From the NCBI GenBank assembly GCA_014360905.1, contig JACIWW010000013.1, positions 1 through 64,000 on the forward strand: a DNA stretch of 64,000 nucleotides. Direction: 5' to 3'. The notes beneath the pieces are model-generated. The model saw nothing but the letters and a program-made list of their open reading frames with translations, had not been told where the DNA came from and did no database searches. This document shows positions 53,182 through 61,417 of the stretch, one piece after another. The position numbers and the translations under genes are program-made. The stretch's first letter is position 1, and the number at the start of each line of letters is the position of its first letter. This DNA comes from Chloroflexota bacterium (lineage in GTDB: Bacteria > Chloroflexota > Anaerolineae > UBA2200).

Positions 53182-54311
53182 CCCATGTTCATCTCTCTCA
53201 GGCGTGCCATGAGCTGCATCACAAAGCGCAGGTTGTGCATCGTGGCCAATCTATGGAACAAACTGTCATTCACTTTGAACAAATGGTGCAAATAAGCACG
53301 GGAGTAGTGGGAGCAGCAGAGGCAATCGCAGTAGGGGGAAATGGGCTGGTTAGCCTTCATGTTCTTCGCGTCCTGGATATACAGATGCGTGTACCAATCG
53401 TCTGCTAGCGTGCTGGATTTTGGCTCGCTGGTGAACAGATATAGCCGGCCATGTCGCGCATCCTTAGTGGGCATGGTGCTGTCAAACAGGTTATAGCCTA
53501 TCCTGGCGCAGGTTACGATGTTGGCTGGCTGGCCCACGCCCAGGGCGTGCATCGGGAAGTTGGCTGGGATCAGTTCGCGGGTATATGCGATGATTTCTTC
53601 CAGCAAGTTGCCTGCGCTGTCCAGTGGCCATCCACCCAGCCCGAATCCGTCGAATCCTATTGCGAGCAACTCTTCGGCGCAGCGCTTGCGCAGATCGCGG
53701 TAGCCACCGCCTTGGACGACGGCAAAAAGGAGCGGACGCGCTCCCTTCTCCAAGCCTCGTAGTTCCATCTGGCGCTCGAACTCCGCTTTGCACCGTTTGG
53801 CCCACTTGATTGTTCTTTCCACCGATGCTTGCTGTATGGACAAGGGCTGATTCACATCCGTGCAATCGTCGAGGCAGATGACGAGGTCAGCACCATAGTC
53901 TACCTGTAGTTGGATGCTCTTCTCGGGCGTGAGGTAAAAGCGGCGCGAGGCTCCCTCTGGACGGAAGAGCATGCCGCGTTCGGTTAGGCTGCCATACTTG
54001 GGGTTTTGGTGGATGAGCGAATAAACCTGAAAACCACCCGAATCTGTGACGATGGGCTTTGGCCAGCCGAACATGTTGTGCAATCCGCCCAGTGCTTTGA
54101 TCGTGGAGGAGCCCGGCCTTTGCATCAGGTGGAAGACATTCATTTGGAGCGCTTGCACCCCACATTGCAGCAAGTCGTTAGCATCCAATGAACGGACTAC
54201 ACCATGCGTGGCATCTGGCAGGAAGACAGGCAACTGCAATTGCCCCCGCGGCAACTCCAAAACGCTTGTCCCCTTGTAATTGTTCTTCATGCCACAGTGC
54301 CTTTTGCTCAT
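53178..54311 (-). CDS. tRNA-guanine transglycosylase paralogue with altered base pocket
   Basis: 377 aa. A TGT barrel with DSGGFQVYSL (Asp90), DLVICLDDCTD (second Asp of the base pocket), FDSTMPTKDARHG (nucleophile region, FDCVMPTRNARHG in normal TGT), and a full zinc site C328/C330/C333/H359 (CDCLCCSHYSRAYLHHLF). The GGLAVGE loop of queuine TGTs is replaced by GGWPLDS, so the inserted base or RNA target may differ. It precedes the 16S rRNA methyltransferase and overlaps it by four bases. The start may be ATG 54311 or 54290. Confidence 0.87.
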   Translation of the reverse strand: MSKRHCGMKNNYKGTSVLELPRGQLQLPVFLPDATHGVVRSLDANDLLQCGVQALQMNVFHLMQRPGSSTIKALGGLHNMFGWPKPIVTDSGGFQVYSLIHQNPKYGSLTERGMLFRPEGASRRFYLTPEKSIQLQVDYGADLVICLDDCTDVNQPLSIQQASVERTIKWAKRCKAEFERQMELRGLEKGARPLLFAVVQGGGYRDLRKRCAEELLAIGFDGFGLGGWPLDSAGNLLEEIIAYTRELIPANFPMHALGVGQPANIVTCARIGYNLFDSTMPTKDARHGRLYLFTSEPKSSTLADDWYTHLYIQDAKNMKANQPISPYCDCLCCSHYSRAYLHHLFKVNDSLFHRLATMHNLRFVMQLMARLREMNMG

Positions 54312-54418
54312 GTTGAATTGCTATCCCCGTAGCAAGATTATTGATGAAAGCGCAGCGCCTCGGTGCTCTGAATGGAGATACCATACGCCAAGCAGAATGA
54401 AGAGGTGCAGCATGGATA

Positions 54419-54446
54419 AGTATATCATAGGTTACGATATGCACAA
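54419..54446 (-). promoter_or_regulatory. Promoter of the TGT-like/16S methyltransferase operon
   Basis: Minus-strand TTGTGC (54446-54441), a 16-bp spacer, and TATACT (54424-54419), about 100 nt before the ATG. Confidence 0.55.
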
Positions 54447-54601
54447 ACATTGCTCCCGTCTGCGCTATTCTGAACCTAGCCGATCAGCAACTGGGGCAAC
54501 ACCGTATCCAGCATGTTCTTGGGGCGATGCAGCGTTTTCCAAGATCCTTCACGTCGTTGAGCATGACCAAGGGGACTTTTTCAACACCCTCACCCTCTGT
54601 T

Positions 54602-54629
54602 TTGACTTTTGTATAGAATTGGCTATGAT
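54602..54629 (+). promoter_or_regulatory. Promoter of the tungsten enzyme cluster
   Basis: TTGACT (54602-54607), a 16-bp spacer, and TATGAT (54624-54629). It would start a leader of about 180 nt before the AOR gene. Confidence 0.6.
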
Positions 54630-54635
54630 AATTGT

Positions 54636-54767
54636 ATCAAAGTCCTCCGACCCATTTTCTCCCCCTGGGAGGGATGGGCGATAGGGTGTGGGGAGCAATC
54701 CCGGCGCCTGCCGTGTTTGCAAAGGAGGCAACAGTAGCCACTTGCGGCGACTGTTGCCTTTTGTCTT
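54636..54767 (+). promoter_or_regulatory. Leader RNA with terminator upstream of the AOR gene
   Basis: About 130 nt end in a strong terminator: GGCAACAGT / ACTGTTGCC (54727-54735 with 54750-54758), an extra GCC/GGC inner pair, and TTTTGTCTT. No plus-strand gene precedes it, so the terminator must act on transcripts started here. CCTCC near 54642-54646 can pair with GGAGG at 54724-54728 or with the AOR Shine-Dalgarno at 54804-54810, giving possible alternative folds. It does not match the Moco/Tuco riboswitch consensus that I remember. Confidence 0.5.
54727..54767 (+). terminator. Terminator or attenuator before the AOR gene
   Basis: A 9-bp stem plus a 3-bp inner extension and a T-rich tail; it lies 50 bp before the AOR start codon. 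Confidence 0.8.
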
Positions 54768-54817
54768 AAAATAGGCAGATGTTTCTGCCTCAAAAATCTC
54801 AAAGAGGAGGAAAGAGC

Positions 54818-56581
54818 ATGTGGATTCTAAGGTTGAACATGAATGACCGCACCTATCGTCTGGACGAAGTCCCGCAGGCTTACCAACACCTTGGTGGCCG
54901 CGGCATGACTTCTACCATCGTACACGACGAAGTCCCTCCATTGTGTCACCCTCTAGGCCCCAACAACAAACTCGTTTTTGCTCCTGGTATTGTAACCGGT
55001 ACCGCCGCTCCAACCTCGGCACGCATCTCTGCCGGTGGCAAATCGCCGCTCACCGGCGGCATCAAGGAGACCAATGCCGGCTCCTCATGGGCACCAGCCT
55101 TGGCGCGCATGGGCATCAAAGCGCTGGTGGTGGAAGGACAGCCTAAGGAGAAGGGCAAGTACTGGATGGCCCATCTGACCTGGGATGCCGACGCGGGCAA
55201 GCCCAAGGTAGAGTTCCTGCCCGCCGATGAGTACACAGGCAAAGGGCTCTACGAGGTCTTCCCGCAGTTGTACGAGCGCTTTGGTCCGAAGGCGTCCATT
55301 GCCGGCTGCGGCGTGGCGGGCGAGTATGGCTGTGCTGGCGCTGGCGTCGTCTTCAATGACCTGGCGAAGCGTCCTAGCCGCTATGCGGGACGCGGTGGCC
55401 TGGGCGCGGTGATGGGCAGCAAGGGGCTCAAGTTCATCGTCGCTGATGATACAGGCGCTCCTGGCGTGAATATTGTGGACAAGGCATTGTTCGATCAGGG
55501 TCGCGCCAAGCTGACCGATGCGCTGCGCGAGCATGCCATCACCAAGCCCAAGGGTGGACTGAACACCTATGGCACTGCCATCCTGATCAACATTCTGAAC
55601 GAAGCTGGCGGCTTGCCCACGCGCAACTTCTCCAGCGGGCGCTTTGAGGGTGCTGCCAAGATCGCGGGCGAAGCGCTCTTCGAGGGGAACAAGCAGCGCC
55701 TGGGCAAGGAACTCTACAACCATGCCTGCAGCCCTGGCTGCATCATCCAGTGCTCCAACACCTGGCACAAGCCAGATGGCACAGAGCACGTTTCCTGCCA
55801 GGAGTATGAATCCATCTGGGCCTTTGGTGCCAACTGCGGTATTGACAGCCTGGACGATACCGGCGAACTGATCCGCCTCTGCAACGACTATGGCTTGGAC
55901 ACCATCGAGATGGGCGGAACCATTGCCGTGGCCATGGAGGCAGGATTGGCAGAGTTTGGCGATGGGAAACGCGCTATTGAACTGATGCATGAGATCGGCA
56001 AGGGCACGCCTCTGGGACGCGTGCTGGGCAACGGCGCCGTAACGACGGGCAAGGTGTTCGGTGTAACGCGTGTGCCCGCGGTCAAGGGACAGAACATGCC
56101 CGCTTACGAGCCGCGCGCCGTCAAGGGCATTGGCATCACCTACGCCACCAGCACCATGGGCGCTGACCATACCTCCGGCTATACCATCGCCCCCGAGATC
56201 CTGAGCGTCGGCGGCAAGGCAGACCCGCTCAGCCCAGAGGGCAAGGCAGCGCTGAGCCGCGCCTTCCAGGCCACCACCGCCTTCATTGACTCCACCGGGC
56301 ACTGCCTGTTCATCGCCTTTGCCATCTTGGACATCGCCAGCGGCTTCGAGGGCATGATGGAGGAGTGCAACGGCGTGCTGGGCACCAACTGGAAGTCGGA
56401 GGATGCGGCCAAACTCGGCGCGGAGATCCTGAAGAAGGAGCGCGCCTTCAACGAAGCGGCAGGCATCGGCAAAGAAGCAGACCGCATGCCTGAGTTCATG
56501 AAGTACGAACCGCTGCCGCCGCACAACCAAGTCTTTGATGTGCCCGACAGCGCTCTCGATTCTGTCTTCGGCGAAATGTAA
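54818..56581 (+). CDS. Tungsten-dependent aldehyde:ferredoxin oxidoreductase family protein
   Basis: 587 aa from the ATG at 54818 (AGAGGAGG upstream). The N-terminal tungstopterin domain has LGGRGMTSTIVHDEV and NKLVFAPGIVTGTAAPTSAR. The [4Fe-4S] ligands are Cys304, 308 and 312 (CSPGCIIQC) and Cys496 (STGHCLF). RYAGRGGLGAVMGSKGLK is also conserved. It oxidises aldehydes (substrate unknown) with ferredoxin or another low-potential carrier; Pyrococcus AOR has CxxC spacing, here CxxxC. It is followed by its presumed radical-SAM maturase and MoaD-like genes. Confidence 0.95.
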   Translation: MWILRLNMNDRTYRLDEVPQAYQHLGGRGMTSTIVHDEVPPLCHPLGPNNKLVFAPGIVTGTAAPTSARISAGGKSPLTGGIKETNAGSSWAPALARMGIKALVVEGQPKEKGKYWMAHLTWDADAGKPKVEFLPADEYTGKGLYEVFPQLYERFGPKASIAGCGVAGEYGCAGAGVVFNDLAKRPSRYAGRGGLGAVMGSKGLKFIVADDTGAPGVNIVDKALFDQGRAKLTDALREHAITKPKGGLNTYGTAILINILNEAGGLPTRNFSSGRFEGAAKIAGEALFEGNKQRLGKELYNHACSPGCIIQCSNTWHKPDGTEHVSCQEYESIWAFGANCGIDSLDDTGELIRLCNDYGLDTIEMGGTIAVAMEAGLAEFGDGKRAIELMHEIGKGTPLGRVLGNGAVTTGKVFGVTRVPAVKGQNMPAYEPRAVKGIGITYATSTMGADHTSGYTIAPEILSVGGKADPLSPEGKAALSRAFQATTAFIDSTGHCLFIAFAILDIASGFEGMMEECNGVLGTNWKSEDAAKLGAEILKKERAFNEAAGIGKEADRMPEFMKYEPLPPHNQVFDVPDSALDSVFGEM

Positions 56582-56590
56582 TCTCTGGTC

Positions 56591-56628
56591 AGACCTTTGG
56601 GGTCTGTAGAGACCCCAAAGGTCTTTCT
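56591..56628 (+). terminator. 15-bp perfect hairpin between AOR and maturase genes
   Basis: AGACCTTTGGGGTCT pairs fully with AGACCCCAAAGGTCT around a GTAG loop; a short TTTCTC follows. It may partly end transcription or protect the AOR mRNA end, reducing expression of the downstream genes. Confidence 0.7.
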
Positions 56629-56641
56629 CAAAGGACGTGAC

Positions 56642-57829
56642 ATGCCCAAGGTAAAAGCAGATAGCAAGGGTTGCCTCGTCCTGCCCGACGAATTCCTGAA
56701 GCAGCGCCACTTCCCTGCTGATATGGAATACTGGCTGGACGAACGCGAAGGCGACCTGATTCTTCATGCTTGCTTGCCAGACGTGCGCAAGCTCTATATC
56801 GAACCCACTACAGGATGCAATCTCCATTGCCGCACCTGCATCCGCAACGTCTGGGGAGACCCAGAAGCAGATATGAGCATGGACACGTTCAGGTGCATCC
56901 TTAAAAGCATGACAGAACTGCCTAACTTGACCCGTGTTGTGTTCACCGGCTTTGGCGAGCCGCTCATCCATCCCCATATCCTGGAAATGATCCAAGTTGT
57001 GCGCGAACGCAACGTAGCAGTGACGATTGGTTCCAATGGTCTTCTTCTCGACAAGGCGATGTCCCGTGAACTAGTGCGCCTGGGTGTGGATCGCCTGGTG
57101 GTATCGGTGGATGGCGTGAAGCCAGAGACTTATGCTGACGTGCGCGGGGCAATGCTTTCCCAGGTCTTGGAAAATATCCGCGCTCTGAACGAAGAAAAGA
57201 CGCGGCTTGGCTCGTTGATGCCAACCTTGGGCATTGAATTTGTTGTCCTGAAGAGCAATGTGGCAGAATTGCCTGACCTGGCAGGGCTGGCATCGCGGCT
57301 CCATGCAGCCCGTGTCCTAGTCACCAATGTCCTGCCTTACACTGAAGAAATGCGTGATCAGATGCTGTATGGCTATGAACCGCAACCGCCGCTTGACAGC
57401 GGGGGTTGGTTGCTCCGCGCTGGGGACTGGTTGATGTGGGGGACCATTGCATTGCCCCGCATGTACTGGGGTGCAGAACGGCGCTGCCGCTTCGTTGGAG
57501 ACCGTGCGCTGGTGGTGGGATGGGATGGCGGCGTCTCTCCCTGCTATGCCCTCTCGCACAACTACAGTTATATTGCCATTGACGGCAGAAAGAAAGAGGT
57601 CAGTCGCTACGTGCTAGGCAATGTCAATGGACAATCGCTGGCTGAAATTTGGATGTCTGAGGAATATGTGCGCTTTCGCAGTGAAGTGCGCACTTTCCAT
57701 TTCCCCTCTTGCCCTGACTGCGACCTACGCGAGACCTGCGACCTGCGCGAACGCAATGAAGGCTGCTGGGGCTGGAATCCCTCCTGTGCGGATTGCCTCT
57801 GGGCGCAAGATATTGTAAAATGCCCTTAA
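56642..57829 (+). CDS. Radical SAM/SPASM tungsten-enzyme maturase with AbrB-like N-terminus
   Basis: 395 aa. The first 45 residues resemble a swapped-hairpin AbrB-like domain (KVKADSKGCLVLPDEFLKQ). The radical-SAM motif is CNLHCRTC (Cys59, 63, 66), followed by TGFGEPLIHPHI and TIGSNGLLLD. The C-terminus has a SPASM-like set of Cys (CPDCDLRETCDLRERNEGC, CADC). This layout next to an AOR gene is that of the family named tungsten cofactor oxidoreductase radical SAM maturase. Its chemistry on the cofactor or peptide is unknown. Confidence 0.9.
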   Translation: MPKVKADSKGCLVLPDEFLKQRHFPADMEYWLDEREGDLILHACLPDVRKLYIEPTTGCNLHCRTCIRNVWGDPEADMSMDTFRCILKSMTELPNLTRVVFTGFGEPLIHPHILEMIQVVRERNVAVTIGSNGLLLDKAMSRELVRLGVDRLVVSVDGVKPETYADVRGAMLSQVLENIRALNEEKTRLGSLMPTLGIEFVVLKSNVAELPDLAGLASRLHAARVLVTNVLPYTEEMRDQMLYGYEPQPPLDSGGWLLRAGDWLMWGTIALPRMYWGAERRCRFVGDRALVVGWDGGVSPCYALSHNYSYIAIDGRKKEVSRYVLGNVNGQSLAEIWMSEEYVRFRSEVRTFHFPSCPDCDLRETCDLRERNEGCWGWNPSCADCLWAQDIVKCP

Positions 57830-57868
57830 TCATAGAGAAACCAGGTTTCTGATGAACGAGGACCGATC

Positions 57869-58114
57869 ATGACCATGCGCGTGCGGGTGAAATTGTATGC
57901 CGCTCTAAGCCAACACAGAACTGATGTGACACCGGGACATCCTTTCGAGGTGGAGCTAGCAGATGAGGCTACGATAGCCGATCTGGTGAGCCGTCTGAGC
58001 CTGCCGCCAGAGGAAGTGAGGGTGGCTTTCGTGAACGGGCGTGCCCGTCCGATGGATTGGACCCTTCAGCACGGCGATGAGGTAGGCATTTTTCCGCCAG
58101 TGGGGGGAGGATAA
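57869..58114 (+). CDS. MoaD/ThiS-family sulfur carrier, GG terminus
   Basis: 81 aa, beta-grasp fold: VRVKLYAALSQHR start, ATIADLVSRLSLP, VAFVNGRARP, LQHGDEVGIFPPVGGG end. The free C-terminal Gly-Gly is needed for adenylation and thiocarboxylation, so it may supply sulfur for the pterin dithiolene of the tungsten cofactor. Start at 57869 or at the ATG 57875. Confidence 0.87.
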   Translation: MTMRVRVKLYAALSQHRTDVTPGHPFEVELADEATIADLVSRLSLPPEEVRVAFVNGRARPMDWTLQHGDEVGIFPPVGGG

Positions 58115-58121
58115 CCTGACT

Positions 58122-58496
58122 GTGAATGCACACGATATCATGGTAGATGTATGGCTCTACGGCGCCCTGGCACGCTACGGCGGCGATGCCAATCAGGGCA
58201 GTTTCGCCCATCTGGAGGTGCGTCTCCCTGCTGGGAGCACCATGTCCGACCTGCTGGCGCGCCTGGGGATGCCCACCGAAGAACGGGGTATTACCTTCAT
58301 CAGCGGGCAGTTGAGCGCCATGCCCGGCTTGCAGCCGGATCTCGGACACGTACTGCACGATGGTGACCGCGTTGGCTTGTTCGACCTCAAGAGTATGTGG
58401 CCCTTCCAATACCGCCATGGCGCCATGATGACCGCGGAGATGGCGGCAGCCATGGCGGCGGAGAAGGATCACGGCTTGCACCACACGTACGAGTAG
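58122..58496 (+). CDS. MoaD/ThiS-like protein without GG, extended C-terminus
   Basis: 124 aa from GTG 58122 (ATG 58140 is possible). The beta-grasp region is recognisable (VDVWLYGALARYGGDANQ, STMSDLLARLGMP, LHDGDRVGLFDL), but instead of ending in Gly-Gly it continues KSMWPFQYRHGAMM and an Ala/Met-rich helix. It cannot be a sulfur carrier of the usual kind. It is coupled to the cluster (8 bp after the first MoaD-like gene) and may be a structural or regulatory partner. Confidence 0.78.
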   Translation: MNAHDIMVDVWLYGALARYGGDANQGSFAHLEVRLPAGSTMSDLLARLGMPTEERGITFISGQLSAMPGLQPDLGHVLHDGDRVGLFDLKSMWPFQYRHGAMMTAEMAAAMAAEKDHGLHHTYE

Positions 58497-58499
58497 AAG

Positions 58500-58800
58500 C
58501 GAACCTCGTATTCGCCCCCCTTTTGTGCTTTCTCTGCTCGGCGCGGGCCACAGCCCACGCCCAACCTCTCCTGCAGCGCAGGAGAGGGGTTGAGAGTGGG
58601 GCATGCCCCTCATCCCCTGCCTTCTCCTGCAGCCAAAGCGACGCCTTCAGGAGAAGGGGCTCCCTACCTAGCCCGCCGAGAGCGCAGACGGTCTATAGAC
58701 TCTAAAGGTCTCCCAGTTCTTTAGAGTCTATACAACCGTCCACGCTGGAGATGTGTTGAAGAAGAAACCAGGTTTCTGCCAGAAACCTGGTTCTGGTGTT
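58500..58800. repeat. Intergenic repeats after the tungsten cluster
   Basis: Modules are GGGCcacaGCCC in a CGCGGGC/CCACGCC context (about 58542-58562), CTCTCCTGCAGCGCAGGAGAG (58566-58586), an imperfect CTTCTCCTGCAG/…CAGGAGAAG (58620-58658), and AGACTCTAAAG/…CTTTAGAGTCT (58697-58731). The GAAACCAGGTTTCT palindrome (58764-58777), with AGAAACCTGG beside it, also occurs singly at 57837-57851. No gene was found here. Confidence 0.75.
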
Positions 58801-58802
58801 TA

Positions 58803-59234
58803 TCAGCGGAGCGACTTGGCAAAGGTCAAAGCGGTCTTGACCGGTTGGAAGCCCTCCCGCCGATAGAAGGCATGAGCGCGCTCGCGCACAATGTTGGTGC
58901 GCACGTAGATGGCTGCGCAGCCGTTCTCCACCGCCCACGCTTCGGCAACTCGCAGCAATGCTCGTCCAATTCCCTGTCCGCGCCATTTTTCGTCCACGAC
59001 AAGCGCGGCGATCTCGGCGGCATGGTCCATCAGGAACGGGAAGTACACGCCGACCTGGACAAACCCCATCACCTGCCCCTCAACCACAGCCACGAACACA
59101 CGGCAGCCCAAAGATGGCAGAGCGGCCAGACGATGCACTATCTGGTCGGGTTGCGACGGATAGCCCAACTGCGTGGCCAGATCGGCCAGCACCTCAGCGT
59201 CGTTTGCATTCGCTTCTCGGATCGCGATGGACAT
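58803..59234 (-). CDS. GNAT family N-acetyltransferase
   Basis: 143 aa from the ATG at 59234 (GGAGGGGG upstream). It starts MSIAIREANANDAEVLADLA. The acetyl-CoA motif is EKWRGQGIGRALLRVAEAWA at about 80-99, and the end has AHAFYRREGFQPVKTALTF. The substrate is unknown. It is unrelated to the adjacent restriction pair. Confidence 0.9.
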   Translation of the reverse strand: MSIAIREANANDAEVLADLATQLGYPSQPDQIVHRLAALPSLGCRVFVAVVEGQVMGFVQVGVYFPFLMDHAAEIAALVVDEKWRGQGIGRALLRVAEAWAVENGCAAIYVRTNIVRERAHAFYRREGFQPVKTALTFAKSLR

Positions 59235-59252
59235 TTCCCCCTCCATTTTCAC

Positions 59253-59276
59253 GGCGGCATGGGAGCCGCCCCTGCA
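59253..59276. repeat. Palindromic module left of the type II restriction pair
   Basis: GGCGGCatgggaGCCGCC followed by CCTGCA. The 21-bp word from 59256 matches 61418-61438 at 20 of 21 positions, on the other side of the restriction-modification genes. Confidence 0.7.
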
Positions 59277-59323
59277 AGGCGAGGTGTTTGGTCTATACGG
59301 TATGCGAAGCCAATATACGGAGA

Positions 59324-60078
59324 CTACTTGTGGTAAAGAGTAGTACGCTTTCTTACCTGAGCAATAATGGCAAGCAATTGCTCATACGTGCTTTCACCAC
59401 CGATTGTGTCCCAAAACTCCTTACCGATTAGGACTTCCTTGTCCATGTCCATAATATGAGCCGTAAATGGGTGGTGATACTGTTCACGGGTAAGGAAAGG
59501 ATTATATGGGAAGGCCAGATATGCCTGAGGGTTTTGGTCAGCATGCAAAGCAACAAAAGTCAAAATCTTTTTCTTGGATTCAGCGGCTATATCCAAATTG
59601 GGTAATGGACTCTTGATCTCTGCAAAGAAAGGTCCGTTTGTGAAATCCTCGATGAACAAGTCAGCCTTGACAACAACTTCGCGAGGGATGCCACCTTGAG
59701 CCTGAAGTATCTCCTGCACTTCTTTGCTGTGATCTGGGTGACGCTGTCTGTTGCGCAATTCGGTTACAATTCGCTCGATGGTGTCAGCAACGGCTCCATC
59801 CATTGTGGCACGAAACTCGTGTTCCAGGTAAACCCTCTGGTAACGTTCTTCTGCAATGAGGCGGGCTAGTTTGGGATACAGACTCTGTCCCAGGCTGGTA
59901 ACAATAGAGCGCTGTCGCTTAAATGCGATAATGGCTTCGTCACGAAAGAATAATGAAAAGGGTATGCTTTTTGCAGATCCTCGATGCTGTATTCAACTTG
60001 GGTCAGCTTGGTAATGAATTGTTCTAGGAAGTCTGCGACCTTCTGCTCTGTCTCACGGTTCACGTTGTCCGCCTCCAT
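59324..60078 (-). pseudogene. TdeIII-like type II restriction endonuclease with a -1 frameshift
   Basis: Reading from the ATG at 60078, residues 1-44 are NVNRETEQKVADFLEQFITK and onward to KAYPF. The conserved remainder is in the -1 frame: SLFFRDEAIIAFKRQRSIVT, SLYPKLARLIAEERYQRVYL and on to MDGAVADTIERIV, then the nuclease core VVVKADLFIEDFTNGPFFAE followed by IKSP (PD-(D/E)xK-like E-x-K) and AYLAFPYNPF. The switch point is at CCCTTTT (59962-59956), a slippery heptamer. Either a mutation, an assembly error, or programmed -1 frameshifting. Rejoined, the protein is about 250 aa and overlaps the methyltransferase by 19 bases. Confidence 0.75.
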
Positions 60079-61235
60079 ATGAGGATGGATTCATAGAAAT
60101 CATTATTGCGTCTGCCAGTTCTTCGATTCACATGGCGCTCTAATCGTTCTTCTAGCGTGAAGCCGAGTTGCTGAGGAAGAGCCTCGTAGAGACCATAACG
60201 GTCATTCACGATCACGACTACAATGGCATCGGATGTCAAACTTTGCCGTAGATTGGCGAATACATCAGCGATCTGTTCAATGTATTCCTTCTGGGCCTTT
60301 TGGGAACTACCTTTAGAGGCAGGGCCAATTTCCTTCTCGGCACGCCATGGTAAATTAAGCAACTCATATGCATAGCGATGCTGCTCATGATAATCAATAA
60401 TGCCTACGTATGGGGGGGAGGTAATAACAAGATCAATGCCTTGAGGGAAAGTAATCTCTCTGGCATCTCCACATATCACCTGCACAGAGGCATCCTTACG
60501 GATGCTACTAAACGCTTGAATGCGTTTTAACGTGTCAATGCTATAGCGCTTGAGAAACTCGAGAGCGTCATCTGTTGGTTGGCAAATACGGTGATGCTTA
60601 AAGCAATAATAGGGTTCTGTCTGGGGCTTCTTAGGCCAATCCAGTTCGTAATGAGGTACCAGGCGCGCTGATCGGGCTGCCCGCGACAAAATCACTCGTA
60701 ACACATCTTGATAAAAGTACCGAGGTATAAGGGAGCGATAATAGAGCAGTTGGTAAAGAGCACGCGGGTGATACCATGCTCGTAAGTAGTCGTTTTCCGT
60801 TTCAAATTGGAGTGTGTTATCCGCGAACAAGCCGCCACGCAACTGGAGGTCTATCTTGGTCAAGATGTCTCTGATCTCGCGCTCTAATAAAGACAGATCA
60901 TAGTCAGCAGTTTTCACGCGGGTAAGAAGGCAATTGAATTCGGAGATATCGCAGCCTACAGAGTCAACTCCAAGCGCAATTGATTCTACCAATGTGGTCC
61001 CTGAGCCGCAGAATGGATCGCAAACCAGTTTTGGACGATACTTGCGTAAAAAGATCTCGGCTAGTTGTGGAATGAACTTGCCAAGGTATGGATGAAGTCG
61101 ATGAACGTGCTTGGTCCGCTCGCGTTCGGGCAAGTCTCGTTCACGCCAATTCAAATTAAGTGAACCGAGCGGGGTATCTGGTGTGATAGATGTAAAATCT
61201 ATAAATGGTGATGCATACACCGGATTTTCAGTCAA
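60060..61235 (-). CDS. Type II DNA methyltransferase (N4/N6 amino-methyltransferase)
   Basis: 391 aa from a TTG start at 61235 with AAGGAG upstream. The SAM motif comes first: VCDPFCGSGTTLVESIALG at about 70-88, and the catalytic motif ITSPPYVGIIDYHEQHRYAY lies at about 269-288. The final NNDFYESILIWRRT is also typical of such enzymes. It protects against the adjacent endonuclease; the recognition site cannot be read from sequence. All motifs look intact. Confidence 0.9.
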   Translation of the reverse strand: MTENPVYASPFIDFTSITPDTPLGSLNLNWRERDLPERERTKHVHRLHPYLGKFIPQLAEIFLRKYRPKLVCDPFCGSGTTLVESIALGVDSVGCDISEFNCLLTRVKTADYDLSLLEREIRDILTKIDLQLRGGLFADNTLQFETENDYLRAWYHPRALYQLLYYRSLIPRYFYQDVLRVILSRAARSARLVPHYELDWPKKPQTEPYYCFKHHRICQPTDDALEFLKRYSIDTLKRIQAFSSIRKDASVQVICGDAREITFPQGIDLVITSPPYVGIIDYHEQHRYAYELLNLPWRAEKEIGPASKGSSQKAQKEYIEQIADVFANLRQSLTSDAIVVVIVNDRYGLYEALPQQLGFTLEERLERHVNRRTGRRNNDFYESILIWRRTT

Positions 61236-61348
61236 TGCCTCGGCTCTCCTTATGGTGGTTCCATCTGGTTTCCCAACTTCGAGAAGAATATTTGCTGATA
61301 GATGAACTACGTATAAGTAAGCTCGGCTCCACGAATCTCTGATTATCC

Positions 61349-61376
61349 ATTATACGGAATTTCTCTATGTAAACAA
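61349..61376 (-). promoter_or_regulatory. Promoter of the restriction-modification pair
   Basis: Minus-strand TTGTTT (61376-61371), a 16-bp spacer, and TATAAT (61354-61349). Confidence 0.6.
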
Positions 61377-61417
61377 AATCTGTTCTTTCTGCTTTGCTCC
61401 CATGCCCAGGACCTAGT

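Noticed and set aside
56597-56641. Upstream start for the radical-SAM maturase at 56597
   Set aside because: It falls inside the perfect hairpin and lacks a ribosome-binding site; the ATG at 56642 has AAAGGA and begins the AbrB-like domain.
55085-56995. A 636-codon open frame on the minus strand opposite the AOR gene
   Set aside because: It lies antisense to a clearly recognised AOR protein with good motifs; the translation has no family features, and long antisense frames are expected from this codon usage.
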